A DNA stretch of 64,000 nucleotides, taken from the NCBI RefSeq assembly GCF_003751635.1, contig NZ_RJVI01000001.1:722726-786725 (forward strand), in the 5' to 3' direction. This document shows, piece after piece, positions 1 to 9,085 of this stretch (its first letter is position 1; every line of letters starts with the position of its first letter). A program made the translations under genes and the position numbers. The DNA is from Inmirania thermothiophila (GTDB lineage: Bacteria; Pseudomonadota; Gammaproteobacteria; DSM-100275). The notes beneath the pieces are model-generated. The model saw nothing but the letters and a program-made list of their open reading frames with translations. It was not told the origin of the DNA and searched no databases.

Positions 1-809
1 TGGCCGGCGAGGTCGCGGGCGGTGGTCACCTCGACGAGCCCCGCCGCGGCGAGGATGGCGCGCACCGCCGGACCCTGGTCGGCGCCGTGCTCCAGCAGCA
101 GCCAGCCGCCCGGGTGGAGATGTGCGGCGGCGCCGGCGGCGATGGCGCGGATGGCGCCGAGCCCGTCGCCGCCGGGGGTGAGGGCGATCTGGGGCTCCCA
201 GGGCAGGTCGCCGCGGCGCAGGCAGGGGTCGTCGGCGGCGATGTAGGGCGGGTTCGCCACCGCGAGGTGGAAGCGCCGGCCGGCCACCGCCTGCCACCAG
301 TCGCCCTGGCGCAGCTCGATCCGTCCGGGGGCGTGCCGTGCGGCGTTGCGCGCGGCGACGGCGAGGGCCGCCGCCGAGAGGTCCGTCGCCACCACCTCGA
401 TCCCGCGCCGCTCCACGGCGAGGGCGACGGCGACGGCGCCGCAGCCGGTGCCGAGGTCGGCCACCCGCGCCGACGAGGCCTCGGGCAAGAGGGCGAGGGC
501 GAGCTCCACCAGGCGCTCGGTCTCGGGGCGGGGGATGAGGGTGGCGGCGCCCACCTCGAGCTCCAGCGACCAGAACTCGCGCCGGCCGGTGAGATGGGCG
601 ACCGGCTCGCCCGCGGCCCGGCGCGCCACCAGGTGCTCGAAGCGGGTCCGCGCGCCCTCGCCCGGCACCGCCTCGGGGTGCGCCCAGAGCCAGCTCCGCG
701 GCCGCCCGAGGGCGTGCGCGAGCAGGACCTCGGCCTCCAGCCGTGCCTCGCGCCGCCCGCGCAGGCGCGCCCGGGCCCAGGCCAGGAGGGCGGCGACGTC
801 GCCGCTCAT
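1..809 (-). CDS. prmC: Release factor glutamine methyltransferase PrmC (3' end cut off by window)
   Basis: Methylates the glutamine of the GGQ motif of release factors RF1 and RF2, using S-adenosylmethionine, in the cytoplasm. Read on the minus strand from ATG at 809, the frame stays open to base 1 (269 codons). The family is about 275-280 residues, so only a few C-terminal residues are missing. It shows a glycine-rich SAM-binding loop (DLGTGCG, around residue 120) and the diagnostic NPPY motif at residues 186-189, which holds the substrate glutamine. The start overlaps the prfA stop as ATGA, so the enzyme is coupled to its own substrate, RF1. The family assignment is firm; the end lies outside the window. 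Confidence 0.96.
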   Translation of the reverse strand, partial: MSGDVAALLAWARARLRGRREARLEAEVLLAHALGRPRSWLWAHPEAVPGEGARTRFEHLVARRAAGEPVAHLTGRREFWSLELEVGAATLIPRPETERLVELALALLPEASSARVADLGTGCGAVAVALAVERRGIEVVATDLSAAALAVAARNAARHAPGRIELRQGDWWQAVAGRRFHLAVANPPYIAADDPCLRRGDLPWEPQIALTPGGDGLGAIRAIAAGAAAHLHPGGWLLLEHGADQGPAVRAILAAAGLVEVTTARDLAG

Positions 810-1894
810 GGGGCCTCGGCGAGCTCGGCCAGGCGTTCGGCCTGGTGCTCGCGGATCAGCGGCTCGATCACCGGGTCGAGGTCGCCGTCGAGGATCTCGT
901 CGAGCTTGTAGAGGGTGAGGTTGATGCGGTGGTCGGTGACCCGGCCCTGGGGGAAGTTGTAGGTGCGGATGCGCTCGGAGCGGTCGCCGCTGCCCACCAG
1001 GAGGCGGCGGGTGCGGGCGCGCTCGGCCTCGCGCCGGGCCCGCTCGCGCTCGCGCAGCCGCGCCTGCAGCAGGGCCATGGCGCGGGCGCGGTTCTTGTGC
1101 TGGGAGCGCTCGTCCTGGCACTCGACGACGATGCCGGTGGGCAGGTGGGTGATGCGCACCGCCGATTCGGTCTTGTTGACGTGCTGGCCGCCGGCGCCGG
1201 AGGCGCGGAAGGTGTCGATGCGCAGCTCTTGGGGGCTGATCTCCACGGTGTCCACCGCCTCGGGCTCGGGCAGCACCGCCACCGTGCAGGCGGAGGTGTG
1301 GATGCGTCCCTGCGACTCCGTCGCCGGCACCCGCTGCACGCGGTGGGTGCCGGACTCGAACTTGAGGCGGGCGTAGACGTCGCGCCCGCTCACCCGCAGC
1401 ACCACCTCCTTGTAGCCGCCCTGCTCGGCGGGGCTGGCGCTGACCTGCTCCACCTCCCAGCCGCGCCGCTCGGCGTAGCGGGTGTACATGCGCAGGAGAT
1501 CGCCGGCGAAGAGCGCCGCCTCGGCGCCGCCGGTGCCGGCGCGGATCTCGAGGAAGACGTTGAGGCGGTCCTCCGGCTCCTCGGGCAGCAGCATCAGCTC
1601 GAGCTCCCGCTCGAGCTCGGCGATGCGCGCCTCGGCCGCGGCGCGCTCCTCCTCGGCGAGCTCGCGGATCCCCGGGTCGGGGTCGGCGCGCATGGCCTCG
1701 GCCGCGGCGAGGTTCTCCCGCGCCGCCTCCAGGGCGCGCATGCGCGCCGCCACCGGCTCGGTGCGCGCGTACTCGATGGAGAGGGCGCGGAAGCGCTCGG
1801 GGTCCGCGGCCACCGCGGGGTCCGCGAGCTCCCGCCCCAAGGCCTCGTGGCGGGCCGCCAGCGCCCGCAGCCGCTCGAGCAGCGAAGGTCTCAT
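806..1894 (-). CDS. prfA: Peptide chain release factor 1 (RF1)
   Basis: Recognises UAA and UAG stop codons in the ribosomal A site and triggers hydrolysis of peptidyl-tRNA. The protein is 362 residues, close to the 360 of E. coli RF1. The GGQ motif that enters the peptidyl transferase centre is at residues 235-237. The codon-recognition tripeptide PAT, which marks RF1 rather than RF2, is at about 190-192. The start (1894) overlaps the hemA stop as ATGA and the stop overlaps the prmC start, giving a coupled hemA-prfA-prmC operon, the usual arrangement in gammaproteobacteria. Confidence 0.98.
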   Translation of the reverse strand: MRPSLLERLRALAARHEALGRELADPAVAADPERFRALSIEYARTEPVAARMRALEAARENLAAAEAMRADPDPGIRELAEEERAAAEARIAELERELELMLLPEEPEDRLNVFLEIRAGTGGAEAALFAGDLLRMYTRYAERRGWEVEQVSASPAEQGGYKEVVLRVSGRDVYARLKFESGTHRVQRVPATESQGRIHTSACTVAVLPEPEAVDTVEISPQELRIDTFRASGAGGQHVNKTESAVRITHLPTGIVVECQDERSQHKNRARAMALLQARLRERERARREAERARTRRLLVGSGDRSERIRTYNFPQGRVTDHRINLTLYKLDEILDGDLDPVIEPLIREHQAERLAELAEAP

Positions 1895-3159
1895 CCCCGG
1901 CGCGGCGGCGGGCCGAGACGGAAGAGCTCGTGGGCGGCCTCGATCACCCCCTCGCGCCCCTCCAGGGCCGCCTGGCGCATCCCGACGCTCGGCGCGTGCA
2001 GGAGCTTGTTGGTGAGGGTGTGGGCGAGCCAGCGGGCGGTCTCGGCGGGGTCCCGCCCCGCGGCGAGCCGCCGCAGGGCCTTCTCCAGCACCTCCTCGCG
2101 CACGGCGTCGGCCTGCTCGCGCAGGGTGCGGATGCTCCCCACCGCCTCCAGCGCCCGCACCCAGTCCATGAAGCGGCGGGCCTGCACGTCGATGATCTCC
2201 TCGGCCTGGCGCGCCGCCTCGCGGCGCGAGGCGAGGCCCTCCTCGATGACGTCGCGCAGGTCGTCGACGGTGTAGAGATAGACGTCGTCGAGCTCGGCCA
2301 CCTCCGGCTCGATGTCCCGCGGCACCGCAATGTCCACCATGAACATCGGCCGGTGGCGGCGCTCGCGGATGGCGCGCTCCACCGCCCCCTTGCCGAGGAT
2401 GGGCAGGGGGCTCGCGGTGGAGGAGATGACGATGTCGGCGTCGGCGAGGTGGGTCGGGATCTCCTTGAGGGCGATGGCGTAGCCGTCCACGGCCTCGGCC
2501 AGGTGGGCGGCGCGCTCCACGGTGCGGTTGGCGACGATGATGCGGCCGATGCGCTGCTCCACGAGGTGCCGCGCCACCAGCTCGATGGTCTCGCCGGCGC
2601 CGATGAGCAGCGCCGTCTGGCGCGCGAGGTCGCCGAAGATCTGCTGCGCCAGGCGCACCGCGGCGAAGGCCACCGAGACCGGGCTCGAGCCGATGGCGGT
2701 GTCGGTGCGCACCTGCTTGGCCACCGCGAAGGTGTGCTGGAACAGGCGCCCGAGCACCCGCCCGAGGGTGCCGGCCTCGGTGGCGGCGCGGTAGGCGTCC
2801 TTGATCTGGCCGAGGATCTGCGGCTCGCCGAGGACCATGGAGTCGAGGCCGCTCGCCACGCGCAGGATGTGCCGCACCGCCGACTGCTCGGGGTGGACGT
2901 AGACATTGGGGGCGAGGACCTCGGCCGGCAGGCGGTGGTAGCCGGCGAGCCAGCGCAGGAGGCGCTCCTGCTCCAGCGCCTCGACGCCGCAGTAGAGCTC
3001 GGTGCGGTTGCAGGTGGAGACGATCGCCGCCTCGTTGACCGCGGGCAGGCGCACCAGCTCGCGCAGCGCCTCGGGCAGGCGCTCGGGCGGAAAGGCGACC
3101 TTCTCCCGGATCTCCACCGGGGCGGTCCTGTGGTTGAGTCCAAGGGCGAGAAGCGGCAT
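1891..3159 (-). CDS. hemA: Glutamyl-tRNA reductase
   Basis: Catalyses the first committed step of C5-pathway tetrapyrrole synthesis: NADPH-dependent reduction of glutamyl-tRNA to glutamate-1-semialdehyde. The 422-residue protein starts [12 protein letters not shown] and carries the catalytic cysteine at residue 50 in STCNRTEL. The family signature [11 protein letters not shown] follows, then a Rossmann nucleotide site (GAGE) and a C-terminal helical dimerisation region. ATG at 3159 is chosen because the family begins here; the frame stays open far upstream only because of high G+C. It is the first gene of hemA-prfA-prmC and is divergent from the lolB operon, with a good promoter just upstream. 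Confidence 0.98.
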   Translation of the reverse strand: MPLLALGLNHRTAPVEIREKVAFPPERLPEALRELVRLPAVNEAAIVSTCNRTELYCGVEALEQERLLRWLAGYHRLPAEVLAPNVYVHPEQSAVRHILRVASGLDSMVLGEPQILGQIKDAYRAATEAGTLGRVLGRLFQHTFAVAKQVRTDTAIGSSPVSVAFAAVRLAQQIFGDLARQTALLIGAGETIELVARHLVEQRIGRIIVANRTVERAAHLAEAVDGYAIALKEIPTHLADADIVISSTASPLPILGKGAVERAIRERRHRPMFMVDIAVPRDIEPEVAELDDVYLYTVDDLRDVIEEGLASRREAARQAEEIIDVQARRFMDWVRALEAVGSIRTLREQADAVREEVLEKALRRLAAGRDPAETARWLAHTLTNKLLHAPSVGMRQAALEGREGVIEAAHELFRLGPPPRRG

Positions 3160-3189
3160 GTTCAAGGCGCGCCGGGGTCCAGCCGAACG

Positions 3190-3218
3190 ATTGTGGGGGA
3201 AGGCCGGGGGGTTGACAA
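3190..3218 (-). promoter_or_regulatory. Sigma-70 type promoter of hemA-prfA-prmC
   Basis: On the minus strand, TTGTCA (3218-3213) is separated by exactly 17 bases from CACAAT (3195-3190), with hemA starting about 30 bases further on. The -35 matches the consensus in 5 of 6 positions and the -10 in 4 of 6. The same -10 hexamer and spacing occur at the tRNA-Tyr promoter. Prediction only. Confidence 0.6.
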
Positions 3219-3258
3219 GCAAGGCCTCGCGGCGGCTGTCCGGGGCGGGGAAACCCGC

Positions 3259-3264
3259 TATAGT
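3259..3264 (+). promoter_or_regulatory. Candidate -10 element for the TPR-lolB-ispE operon
   Basis: TATAGT lies 39 bases before the ATG of the TPR lipoprotein in the divergent hemA/lolB intergenic region. The -35 position at 17-base spacing (CTGTCC) is weak. A TTGACA at 3212-3217 is too far away (41 bases) to pair with it. Confidence 0.4.
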
Positions 3265-3303
3265 GGGCGCCGGATCGGCCGCGGGTCGGGATCGCAAGCC
3301 GGG

Positions 3304-5007
3304 ATGCGCAAGGGTTGCATCATGCTGTGCCTCGTCGCCGTGGGTGCGGCCCTCGCGGGGGGCTGCGCCGCCCCGCGCGTGCGCGTGCCCCTGCCCGAGC
3401 CCCCCGAGCCGGTGGCGGCGGGGCCGGCGCGCTACGACGGCGAGATCCTCTACCAGATCCTGGCCGGCGAGTTCCTCGAGCGCGCAGGGCGGGGGGAGGA
3501 GGCGGCCGCGCACTACCTCTGGGCCGCGCGCGCTTCGCGCGATGCCGCGGTGGCGCGGCGCGCCGCGCAGGTGGCCCTCGACGCCGGCCGGGCGGCCGAG
3601 GCCCTCGAGGCGGGGCGGCTCTGGCTCGCCCTGGAGCCGGCGAGCCTGCCGGCGCGGCAGGTGGTGCTGGTGGCGCACCTGCGCCTCGGGCAGACGCTGC
3701 GGGCGCGGCGGGCGGCGGAGGCGCTCCTCGAGGCCGCGGGCGGGGACGAGCAGGCCTGGCGGACGCTGGTTGCGGTGCTGGCGCGCGAGCCCGACCGGGA
3801 GGCGGCGGCGGAGCTTGCGCAGTGGCTTGCGCAGGCGCATGGCGAGCGCGCCGAGGCCCACTACCTGGTGGCGGCGCTGGCCGCGGGCCGGGGGGATCGG
3901 GAGACGGCGCTGCGGGCGGTGGACGAGGCGCTGGCGCGGCGGCCGGACTGGTCGGAGGCCTGGGAGCTCGCGGTCCAGGTCCGTCTCGCGGCGGGGCGCG
4001 GCGAGGAGGCGGCGGCGCGCCTGGCCGACGTCCTGCGCACCCATCCGGCGCCTGCGCTGCGGCTGATTCGCGCCCGTCTGCTGGTGCGGCTCGAGCGCCT
4101 CGACGAGGCGCGGGAGGAGTTCGGGCGGCTGCTGCGCGAACGCCCCGACGACGGCGAGGTCCTCTACGCACTGGCCCTCCTCGCGCTGCGCGCCGAGGAG
4201 ACCGCGGAGGCGGAGCGGCTGCTGCGGCGGCTGGTGGCGATGGACGTGCGCACCGGCGAGGCGGCCTATTTCCTCGGGCAGATCGCCGAGCGCGCCGGCC
4301 GCACCGAGGAGGCGATGGCGTGGTACGGGAAGGTGCGCGGCGGCCGCTACCGGATGGAGGCGGCGCTGCGCCGGGCCGTGCTCGAGGCGCGGGCGGGGGA
4401 GGTGGAGGCGGCGCTTGCGCGGCTGCGCAGGCTGCGGGCGGAGCATCCGGCGCAGGCCGCGGCGGTGGTGCTCGCGGAGGCGGACATCCTGCGCGAGGCC
4501 GGCCGCCGCGAGGAGGCCCTGGCGCTGCTCGGCGAGGCGCTGGCCGAGGATCCGGACCACCGCGACCTGCTCTACACCCGCGCCCTCGTGGCGGCCGAGC
4601 TGGGGCGGGTGGAGATCGCCGAGGCGGATCTGCGGCGCATCCTCGCCGCCGATCCCGACGACGCCGGCGCCCTCAACGCCCTCGGCTACACCCTGGCCGA
4701 TCGCACCACGCGCTACGAGGAGGCCTACCGGCTCATCGAGCGGGCGCTGCGGCTGCGCCCGGACGATCCCGCGATCCTCGACAGCATGGGCTGGGTGCTC
4801 TACCGGCTGGGGCGGCTGGAGGAGGCCACGCGCTACCTGCGCCGGGCCCTGGATCAGGGCTGGGACGCGGAGATCGCCGCCCACCTCGGGGAGGTCCTGT
4901 GGGTGCGGGGCTACCGCGAGGAGGCCCGCAAGATCTGGGCCGACGCCCGCCACCGCGCCCCCGACGCGGAGGTGGTGCGACGGGTGATGGAGCGCTTCCT
5001 GCAGTGA
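3304..5007 (+). CDS. TPR-repeat outer-membrane lipoprotein upstream of LolB
   Basis: Exact function unknown. The 567-residue protein starts with a lipoprotein signal peptide (basic MRK, hydrophobic stretch, then AGGC with Cys21). An alanine following the cysteine predicts outer-membrane delivery by Lol. The rest is a long array of degenerate tetratricopeptide repeats. The C-terminal ones are clearest, for example the segments around [10 protein letters not shown] and [12 protein letters not shown], a pattern typical of the TPR lipoprotein found next to lolB in Pseudomonas. The stop overlaps the lolB start as TGATG, so it is probably translationally coupled to lolB and acts in the envelope, likely as a protein-interaction scaffold. 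The start is supported by the signal peptide that follows it. Confidence 0.88.
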   Translation: MRKGCIMLCLVAVGAALAGGCAAPRVRVPLPEPPEPVAAGPARYDGEILYQILAGEFLERAGRGEEAAAHYLWAARASRDAAVARRAAQVALDAGRAAEALEAGRLWLALEPASLPARQVVLVAHLRLGQTLRARRAAEALLEAAGGDEQAWRTLVAVLAREPDREAAAELAQWLAQAHGERAEAHYLVAALAAGRGDRETALRAVDEALARRPDWSEAWELAVQVRLAAGRGEEAAARLADVLRTHPAPALRLIRARLLVRLERLDEAREEFGRLLRERPDDGEVLYALALLALRAEETAEAERLLRRLVAMDVRTGEAAYFLGQIAERAGRTEEAMAWYGKVRGGRYRMEAALRRAVLEARAGEVEAALARLRRLRAEHPAQAAAVVLAEADILREAGRREEALALLGEALAEDPDHRDLLYTRALVAAELGRVEIAEADLRRILAADPDDAGALNALGYTLADRTTRYEEAYRLIERALRLRPDDPAILDSMGWVLYRLGRLEEATRYLRRALDQGWDAEIAAHLGEVLWVRGYREEARKIWADARHRAPDAEVVRRVMERFLQ

Positions 5008-5606
5008 TGCGGGCGGGGGCGGCGGCGGCCGCCTTACTCCTGCTGGCCGCCTGCCAGAGCCTGCCGCCGGTGCCGGAGGCGGCGCGCGAGCGGGCCTGGC
5101 GCGGGCACGCGGCGCGCCTTGCGGCGCTCGAGGCCTGGACCCTGGTGGGGCGGATGACGGCGCAGGCCGATGGGCGCAGCCTCAGCGCCTCGCTGCGCTG
5201 GCACCACGGGGTGGGCGGCGACGCCATCGTGCTCACGGCGCCGCTCGGCGGCGGGGCCCTGCGGATCGAGCTGGATGCGGCCGGGGTGCGGCTCGTGGCA
5301 AGCGACGGCGGCGAGCGGCGGGCCGCGGACGCCGCCGCGCTCCTCGCCGCCGAGCTGGGGGTGGCGGTGCCGGTGGAGGCGTTGCGCTACTGGGTCGTGG
5401 GGCTGCCCCAGCCCGGTGCCGCGGCGCGCCGTGAGCTCGACCGCGAGGGGCGGCTGCGCCGGCTGCGTCAGGGCGGCTGGGAGGTGGAGTACCGGGGCTA
5501 CGAGGCGGCGGGCCCGTGGATCCTGCCGCGGGTCCTCTTCGCCCGCGGGGGCGAGGCCGAGGTGCGCATCGCGGTGGAGCGCTGGCGCCCCGGGGAGGCG
5601 GGCTGA
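5007..5606 (+). CDS. lolB: Outer-membrane lipoprotein receptor LolB
   Basis: Accepts lipoproteins from periplasmic LolA and inserts them into the inner leaflet of the outer membrane. It is 199 residues (E. coli LolB 207). It has a signal peptide ending in the lipobox LLAAC with Cys16, followed by an all-beta LolA/LolB-type fold containing WTLVGRM and a C-terminal block with WILPRVLF. Its ATG overlaps the stop of the TPR gene and its stop overlaps the ispE start, the conserved lolB-ispE pairing. Sequence similarity in this family is low, so the gene order adds weight. Confidence 0.93.
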   Translation: MRAGAAAAALLLLAACQSLPPVPEAARERAWRGHAARLAALEAWTLVGRMTAQADGRSLSASLRWHHGVGGDAIVLTAPLGGGALRIELDAAGVRLVASDGGERRAADAAALLAAELGVAVPVEALRYWVVGLPQPGAAARRELDREGRLRRLRQGGWEVEYRGYEAAGPWILPRVLFARGGEAEVRIAVERWRPGEAG

Positions 5607-6478
5607 TGCGGCTTTCGGCCCTGGGTCCCGGCTTCTGGCCGGCGCCGGCCAAGCTCAACCTGATGCTGCGCATCGTCGGCCGGCGCGCCGACGGCTACCA
5701 CGAGCTGCAGACCGTCTTCCAGTTCCTCGATTACGGCGACGCGGTGGGCCTGCGGGTGCGCCGCGACGGGGCGGTGGTGCGACGCGGGGGGGTGGCGGGT
5801 CTCGACCCCGAGCGGGATCTTGCGGTGCGGGCGGCGCGCGCGCTGCAGCGGGCGGCGGGGGTACGGCTCGGGGCCGAGATCGTCCTCCACAAGCGCATCC
5901 CGGCGGGCGGCGGCCTGGGCGGGGGGAGCTCCGATGCCGCCACCGTGCTCTGCGCCCTCGACCGCCTCTGGGGCTGCGGGCTGGGCACCGAGGCCCTGTG
6001 CGAGCTTGCCCTCGGCCTCGGCGCCGACGTGCCGGTCTTCGTCCGCGGGCGGGCGGCCTGGGCCGAGGGGGTGGGGGAGCGGCTGACGCCGGTATCGCCG
6101 CCCGAGCCCTGGTATCTGGTGGTCTGGCCGGGGGCGGCGGTGGCCACGGCGCGGGTCTTCGCCGACCCCGCCTTGACCCGCGATTCGCCCCCAACGACAA
6201 TACGCGGCTTTCTCTCGGGCGAGCGCGGCAACGACTGCGAGGCGGTGGTGCGGCGGCTCTGTCCCGAGGTGGGGCGGGCGCTCGACTGGCTGCGGGCGCG
6301 GGCCCCGGCGGGGCTCTCGGGGACCGGGGGGTGCGTCTTCGCCGCCTTCGACGAGGAGGGCGCGGCCCGCGCGGCGGCGCGCGGGCTGCCGGCGCCGTGG
6401 CGGGCCATCGTCGCCCGGGGGTGCAACCGCTCGCCGCTGCGCGAGCGGCTCGGCGACCGCGCGGGCGTGCCGCGGTAG
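5606..6478 (+). CDS. ispE: 4-diphosphocytidyl-2-C-methyl-D-erythritol kinase
   Basis: Phosphorylates CDP-methylerythritol with ATP, the fourth step of the MEP pathway to isoprenoids. It is a 290-residue GHMP kinase. The substrate-binding start PAPAKLNLML contains the conserved Lys16, and the ATP-binding glycine-rich loop PAGGGLGGGSSDA lies at residues 99-111. A second glycine block near the C-terminus (LSGTGGCVFA) completes the family pattern. It is coupled to lolB by TGATG. The gene ends 17 bases before tRNA-Gln with no terminator between them, so the tRNA is probably processed from the same transcript. Confidence 0.97.
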   Translation: MRLSALGPGFWPAPAKLNLMLRIVGRRADGYHELQTVFQFLDYGDAVGLRVRRDGAVVRRGGVAGLDPERDLAVRAARALQRAAGVRLGAEIVLHKRIPAGGGLGGGSSDAATVLCALDRLWGCGLGTEALCELALGLGADVPVFVRGRAAWAEGVGERLTPVSPPEPWYLVVWPGAAVATARVFADPALTRDSPPTTIRGFLSGERGNDCEAVVRRLCPEVGRALDWLRARAPAGLSGTGGCVFAAFDEEGAARAAARGLPAPWRAIVARGCNRSPLRERLGDRAGVPR

Positions 6479-6495
6479 AATAGCGCGCCGCCAAC

Positions 6496-6570
6496 TGGGG
6501 CGTCGCCAAGCGGTAAGGCACGGGGTTTTGGTCCCCGCATTCCCAGGTTCGAATCCTGGCGCCCCAGCCA
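6496..6570 (+). tRNA. tRNA-Gln (anticodon TTG)
   Basis: A 75-base cloverleaf with acceptor stem TGGGGCG/CGCCCCA, a D-arm, the anticodon loop TTTTGGT with TTG in the centre, a T-arm GGTTCGAATCC, and an encoded CCA end. It sits between ispE and prs, a position conserved in Pseudomonas-like genomes. No separate promoter is evident. Confidence 0.97.
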
Positions 6571-6664
6571 GCAACGGCACCGCGGGGCCGCGGCGGAGCG
6601 GGGACGGCGGCCTCGGGCGGGGGCCGGAGGATCCGGGGGGAGCAGGGGTTGCGAGGAGGCCGCC

Positions 6665-7618
6665 GTGCCTGAGAGCCGCATGATGATCTTCACGGGCAAC
6701 GCCCATCCGGCGCTCGCCCGGGCCGTCGCCGCCCATCTCAACCTGCCGCTGGGCAAGGCGGTGGTGGGCCGCTTCAGCGACGGCGAGATCATGGTGGAGA
6801 TCATGGAGAGCGTGCGCGGGCAGGACGTCTTCATCATCCAGCCCACCTGCGCGCCGGCCAACGACCACCTGATGGAGCTGCTGCTGATGGCGGACGCCGT
6901 GCGGCGGGCCTCCGCCTACCGGCTGACGGCGGTGATCCCCTACTTCGGCTACTCGCGCCAGGACCGCCGGCCGCGCTCGGTGAAGGTGCCCATCTCGGCC
7001 AAGATGGTGGCCAACATGATCGCCGGCGTCGGCTTCGACCGGGTGCTCACGGTGGATCTGCACGCCGACCAGATCCAGGGCTTCTTCGACCTGCCGGTGG
7101 ACAACATCTACGCCTCGCCGATCCTCCTCGGCGACATCTGGCGCCAGCGCTACGAGAACCTCATCGTGGTCTCGCCCGACGTGGGCGGGGTGGTGCGGGC
7201 TCGGGCCCTGGCGAAGCGGCTCGACGACGCCGATCTCGCCATCATCGACAAGCGCCGCCCGCGTCCCAACGAGGCCAAGGTGATGCACATCATCGGCAAC
7301 GTCGAGGGCCGCACCTGCATCATCATCGACGACCTCGTGGATACCGCCGGCACCCTCTGCCAGGCGGCGCGCGCCCTCAAGGCGCGGGGGGCGCGCCGGG
7401 TGGTGGCCTACTGCACGCACCCGGTGCTTTCGGGCCGGGCGGTGGAGAACATCGAGGCCTCGGAGCTGGACGAGCTGGTGGTCACGGACACCATCCCCCT
7501 GGGCGAGCGCGCGGCGGCGTGCCCGAGGATCCGTCAGCTCACCATCGCCGGGATGCTGGCCGAGACCATGCGGCGCATCAACCGCGAGGAGTCCGTCAGC
7601 TCCCTCTACATGGACTGA
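6665..7618 (+). CDS. prs: Ribose-phosphate pyrophosphokinase
   Basis: Makes phosphoribosyl pyrophosphate from ribose-5-phosphate and ATP for nucleotide, histidine, tryptophan and NAD synthesis. The 317-residue protein has VGRFSDGE near the N-terminus, the flexible-loop start [10 protein letters not shown], the divalent-cation site [12 protein letters not shown] and the PRPP-binding signature [12 protein letters not shown]. It starts with GTG at 6665; GAGGAGG at 6653-6659 gives good ribosome-binding spacing. An internal ATG 15 bases later has no comparable site. It lies between tRNA-Gln and rplY, as in related genomes. Confidence 0.97.
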   Translation: MPESRMMIFTGNAHPALARAVAAHLNLPLGKAVVGRFSDGEIMVEIMESVRGQDVFIIQPTCAPANDHLMELLLMADAVRRASAYRLTAVIPYFGYSRQDRRPRSVKVPISAKMVANMIAGVGFDRVLTVDLHADQIQGFFDLPVDNIYASPILLGDIWRQRYENLIVVSPDVGGVVRARALAKRLDDADLAIIDKRRPRPNEAKVMHIIGNVEGRTCIIIDDLVDTAGTLCQAARALKARGARRVVAYCTHPVLSGRAVENIEASELDELVVTDTIPLGERAAACPRIRQLTIAGMLAETMRRINREESVSSLYMD

Positions 7619-7684
7619 GCGGGCCGGGCGCCCGCGAGCGTCCCGCCCGTCGGGGGCGGGCGCGCCGGCGCAGGCCGGCAGGGT

Positions 7685-7704
7685 GCGGGGTCCCGGGACC
7701 CCGC
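7685..7704. other. Perfect 20-base palindrome between prs and rplY
   Basis: The arms GCGGGGTC and GACCCCGC flank CCGG, forming a complete inverted repeat. In RNA it would give an 8-bp stem with a 4-base loop. It lies 66 bases after the prs stop and 63 bases before rplY. It could be a terminator without a U-run, a processing site or a protein-binding site; nothing decides between these. The rest of the 149-base gap is very G+C-rich with other short inverted repeats. Confidence 0.45.
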
Positions 7705-7767
7705 GGGGAAGGCCGCCGCGGCCCTGGTCGCGGGGCGGCGGCGGTGCCGTCAACGAGGAGCACGACC

Positions 7768-8388
7768 ATGAAGGATGTCTTCACGCTCGAAGCCGAGCTG
7801 CGCAGCGACAAGGGGAAAGGTGCGAGCCGCCGCCTGCGTCGCGCGCACAAGGTGCCGGGCATCGTCTACGGCGGTCACGCCGAGCCGACGCCCATCGCCG
7901 TCGACCATCGCGAGCTCGCCAAGCACCTGGAGCACGAGTCGTTCTACTCCCACGTCATCGAGCTGCGGATCGGGGAGCGGACCGAGCGGGTGGTCCTGAA
8001 GGATCTCCAGCGCCATCCGGCCAAGCCGCTGGTGCTGCACGTGGACTTCCAGCGCGTGGTGGCGGGCGAGACGATCCGGGTCCACGTGCCGCTGCACTTC
8101 GTCAACGAGAGCCAGGCCCCGGGGGTGCGCGCGGGCGGCATCGTCAGCCACCACCTGGCCGAGGTGGAGGTGGAGTGCACGCCGGAGAACCTGCCCGAGT
8201 TCATCGAGGTGGATCTCTCGGGGCTCGAGCTCGGCGGCCTGATCCATCTGAGCGAGCTCGAGCTCCCGCCCGGGGTCGAGCTCTACGCCCTGCGCCACGG
8301 GGGGGTCGACGAGGTGGTGGTCTCCGTCCACGGCCGCGGGCCCGTCGAGGAGGCGGGCGAGGAGGCCGGGGAGGAAGAGGAGGCATGA
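7768..8388 (+). CDS. rplY: 50S ribosomal protein L25, long CTC/TL5 form
   Basis: Binds 5S rRNA in the central protuberance of the large subunit. The protein is 206 residues, much longer than the 94-residue E. coli L25. It has the 5S-binding N-terminal domain (KGKGASRRLRR, VPGIVYGG) plus the C-terminal beta domain of the general-stress CTC/TL5 type, and an acidic tail (EEAGEEEEA). ATG at 7768 is preceded by GAGGAG. Longer upstream frames lack similarity to the family. It lies between prs and pth, a conserved trio. Confidence 0.96.
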   Translation: MKDVFTLEAELRSDKGKGASRRLRRAHKVPGIVYGGHAEPTPIAVDHRELAKHLEHESFYSHVIELRIGERTERVVLKDLQRHPAKPLVLHVDFQRVVAGETIRVHVPLHFVNESQAPGVRAGGIVSHHLAEVEVECTPENLPEFIEVDLSGLELGGLIHLSELELPPGVELYALRHGGVDEVVVSVHGRGPVEEAGEEAGEEEEA

Positions 8389-8439
8389 GCCCTCGCGGTC
8401 CGGGCGCGGCCGCGCCCGGACCGCATCCCCGCTTCCGCC

Positions 8440-9027
8440 ATGTCGCAGCCCCTTGCGCTCGTGGTCGGCCTCGGCAACCCGGGGCCGCGCTACGAGGACA
8501 CCCGCCACAACGCCGGCGCCTGGTTCGTCGAGGCCCTCGCGCGCGCCCACGGCGTGGCCCTGCGCGAGGAGGCGCGCTTCCGCGCCCGCGTCGGGCGCGG
8601 GGTGATCGCCGGGGCCGACCTGCGCCTCGCCGTCCCCACCACGTACATGAACCACAGCGGCGAGGCGGTGGCGGCGCTGGCCCGCTTCTTCCGCATCCCG
8701 CCCGAGGCGATCCTCGTCGCCCACGACGATCTCGACCTGCCGCCGGGCACGGCGCGGCTCAAGCAGGGGGGCGGCCACGGCGGCCACAACGGCCTGCGCG
8801 ACATCATCGCCCGGCTCGGCTCGCCGGCGTTCCGGCGCCTGCGCCTGGGGATCGGCCATCCGGGGCACCGCGACGAGGTGGTGGCCTACGTGCTGCGCCG
8901 GCCCCCTCCCGAGGAGCGGCGCGCCATCGAGGAGGCGGTGGCGCGGGCCCTCGAGGTCTTCCCCCTCGTCGCCGAGGGGGCGCTGGGGCGGGCGATGAGC
9001 CGGCTGCATGCGCCCCCCCGGCCGTGA
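8440..9027 (+). CDS. pth: Peptidyl-tRNA hydrolase
   Basis: Cleaves peptidyl-tRNA released from stalled or aborted ribosomes and so recycles tRNA. It is 195 residues, the usual length. The N-terminus has VGLGNPG with Asn13, then the catalytic His23 in TRHNAG. The conserved YMNHSG and HDDLDLPPG motifs follow, then GGHGGHNGL with the tRNA-contacting asparagine. It is the last gene of the plus-strand cluster and is followed 9 bases later by a terminator-like hairpin. The ychF gene that often follows pth is absent here. Confidence 0.97.
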   Translation: MSQPLALVVGLGNPGPRYEDTRHNAGAWFVEALARAHGVALREEARFRARVGRGVIAGADLRLAVPTTYMNHSGEAVAALARFFRIPPEAILVAHDDLDLPPGTARLKQGGGHGGHNGLRDIIARLGSPAFRRLRLGIGHPGHRDEVVAYVLRRPPPEERRAIEEAVARALEVFPLVAEGALGRAMSRLHAPPRP

Positions 9028-9036
9028 GCGGGAACG

Positions 9037-9063
9037 AGCAAGGGGCCCTTGCGGGCCCCTGCT
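9037..9063. terminator. Hairpin between convergent pth and fadL-type gene
   Basis: AGCA-AGGGGCCC pairs with GGGCCCC-TGCT around the loop TTGC, about 11 bp with one bulge. It lacks a U-run on either strand. Its place between two convergent genes suggests a bidirectional terminator. Confidence 0.65.
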
Positions 9064-9085
9064 CCCGCGGCCTTGCAAGACCGCC

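Noticed and set aside
3212-3217. Perfect TTGACA on the plus strand before the TPR-lolB operon
   Set aside because: It lies 41 bases from the TATAGT, too far to form a promoter. The overlapping minus-strand TTGTCA pairs well with CACAAT and serves hemA.
1891-5007. Very long frames joining hemA or the TPR gene to sequence across the divergent promoter region (over 1000 codons each)
   Set aside because: Only the parts after the hemA ATG (3159, minus) and the TPR ATG (3304, plus) carry family sequence or a signal peptide. The rest is antisense to the neighbour.
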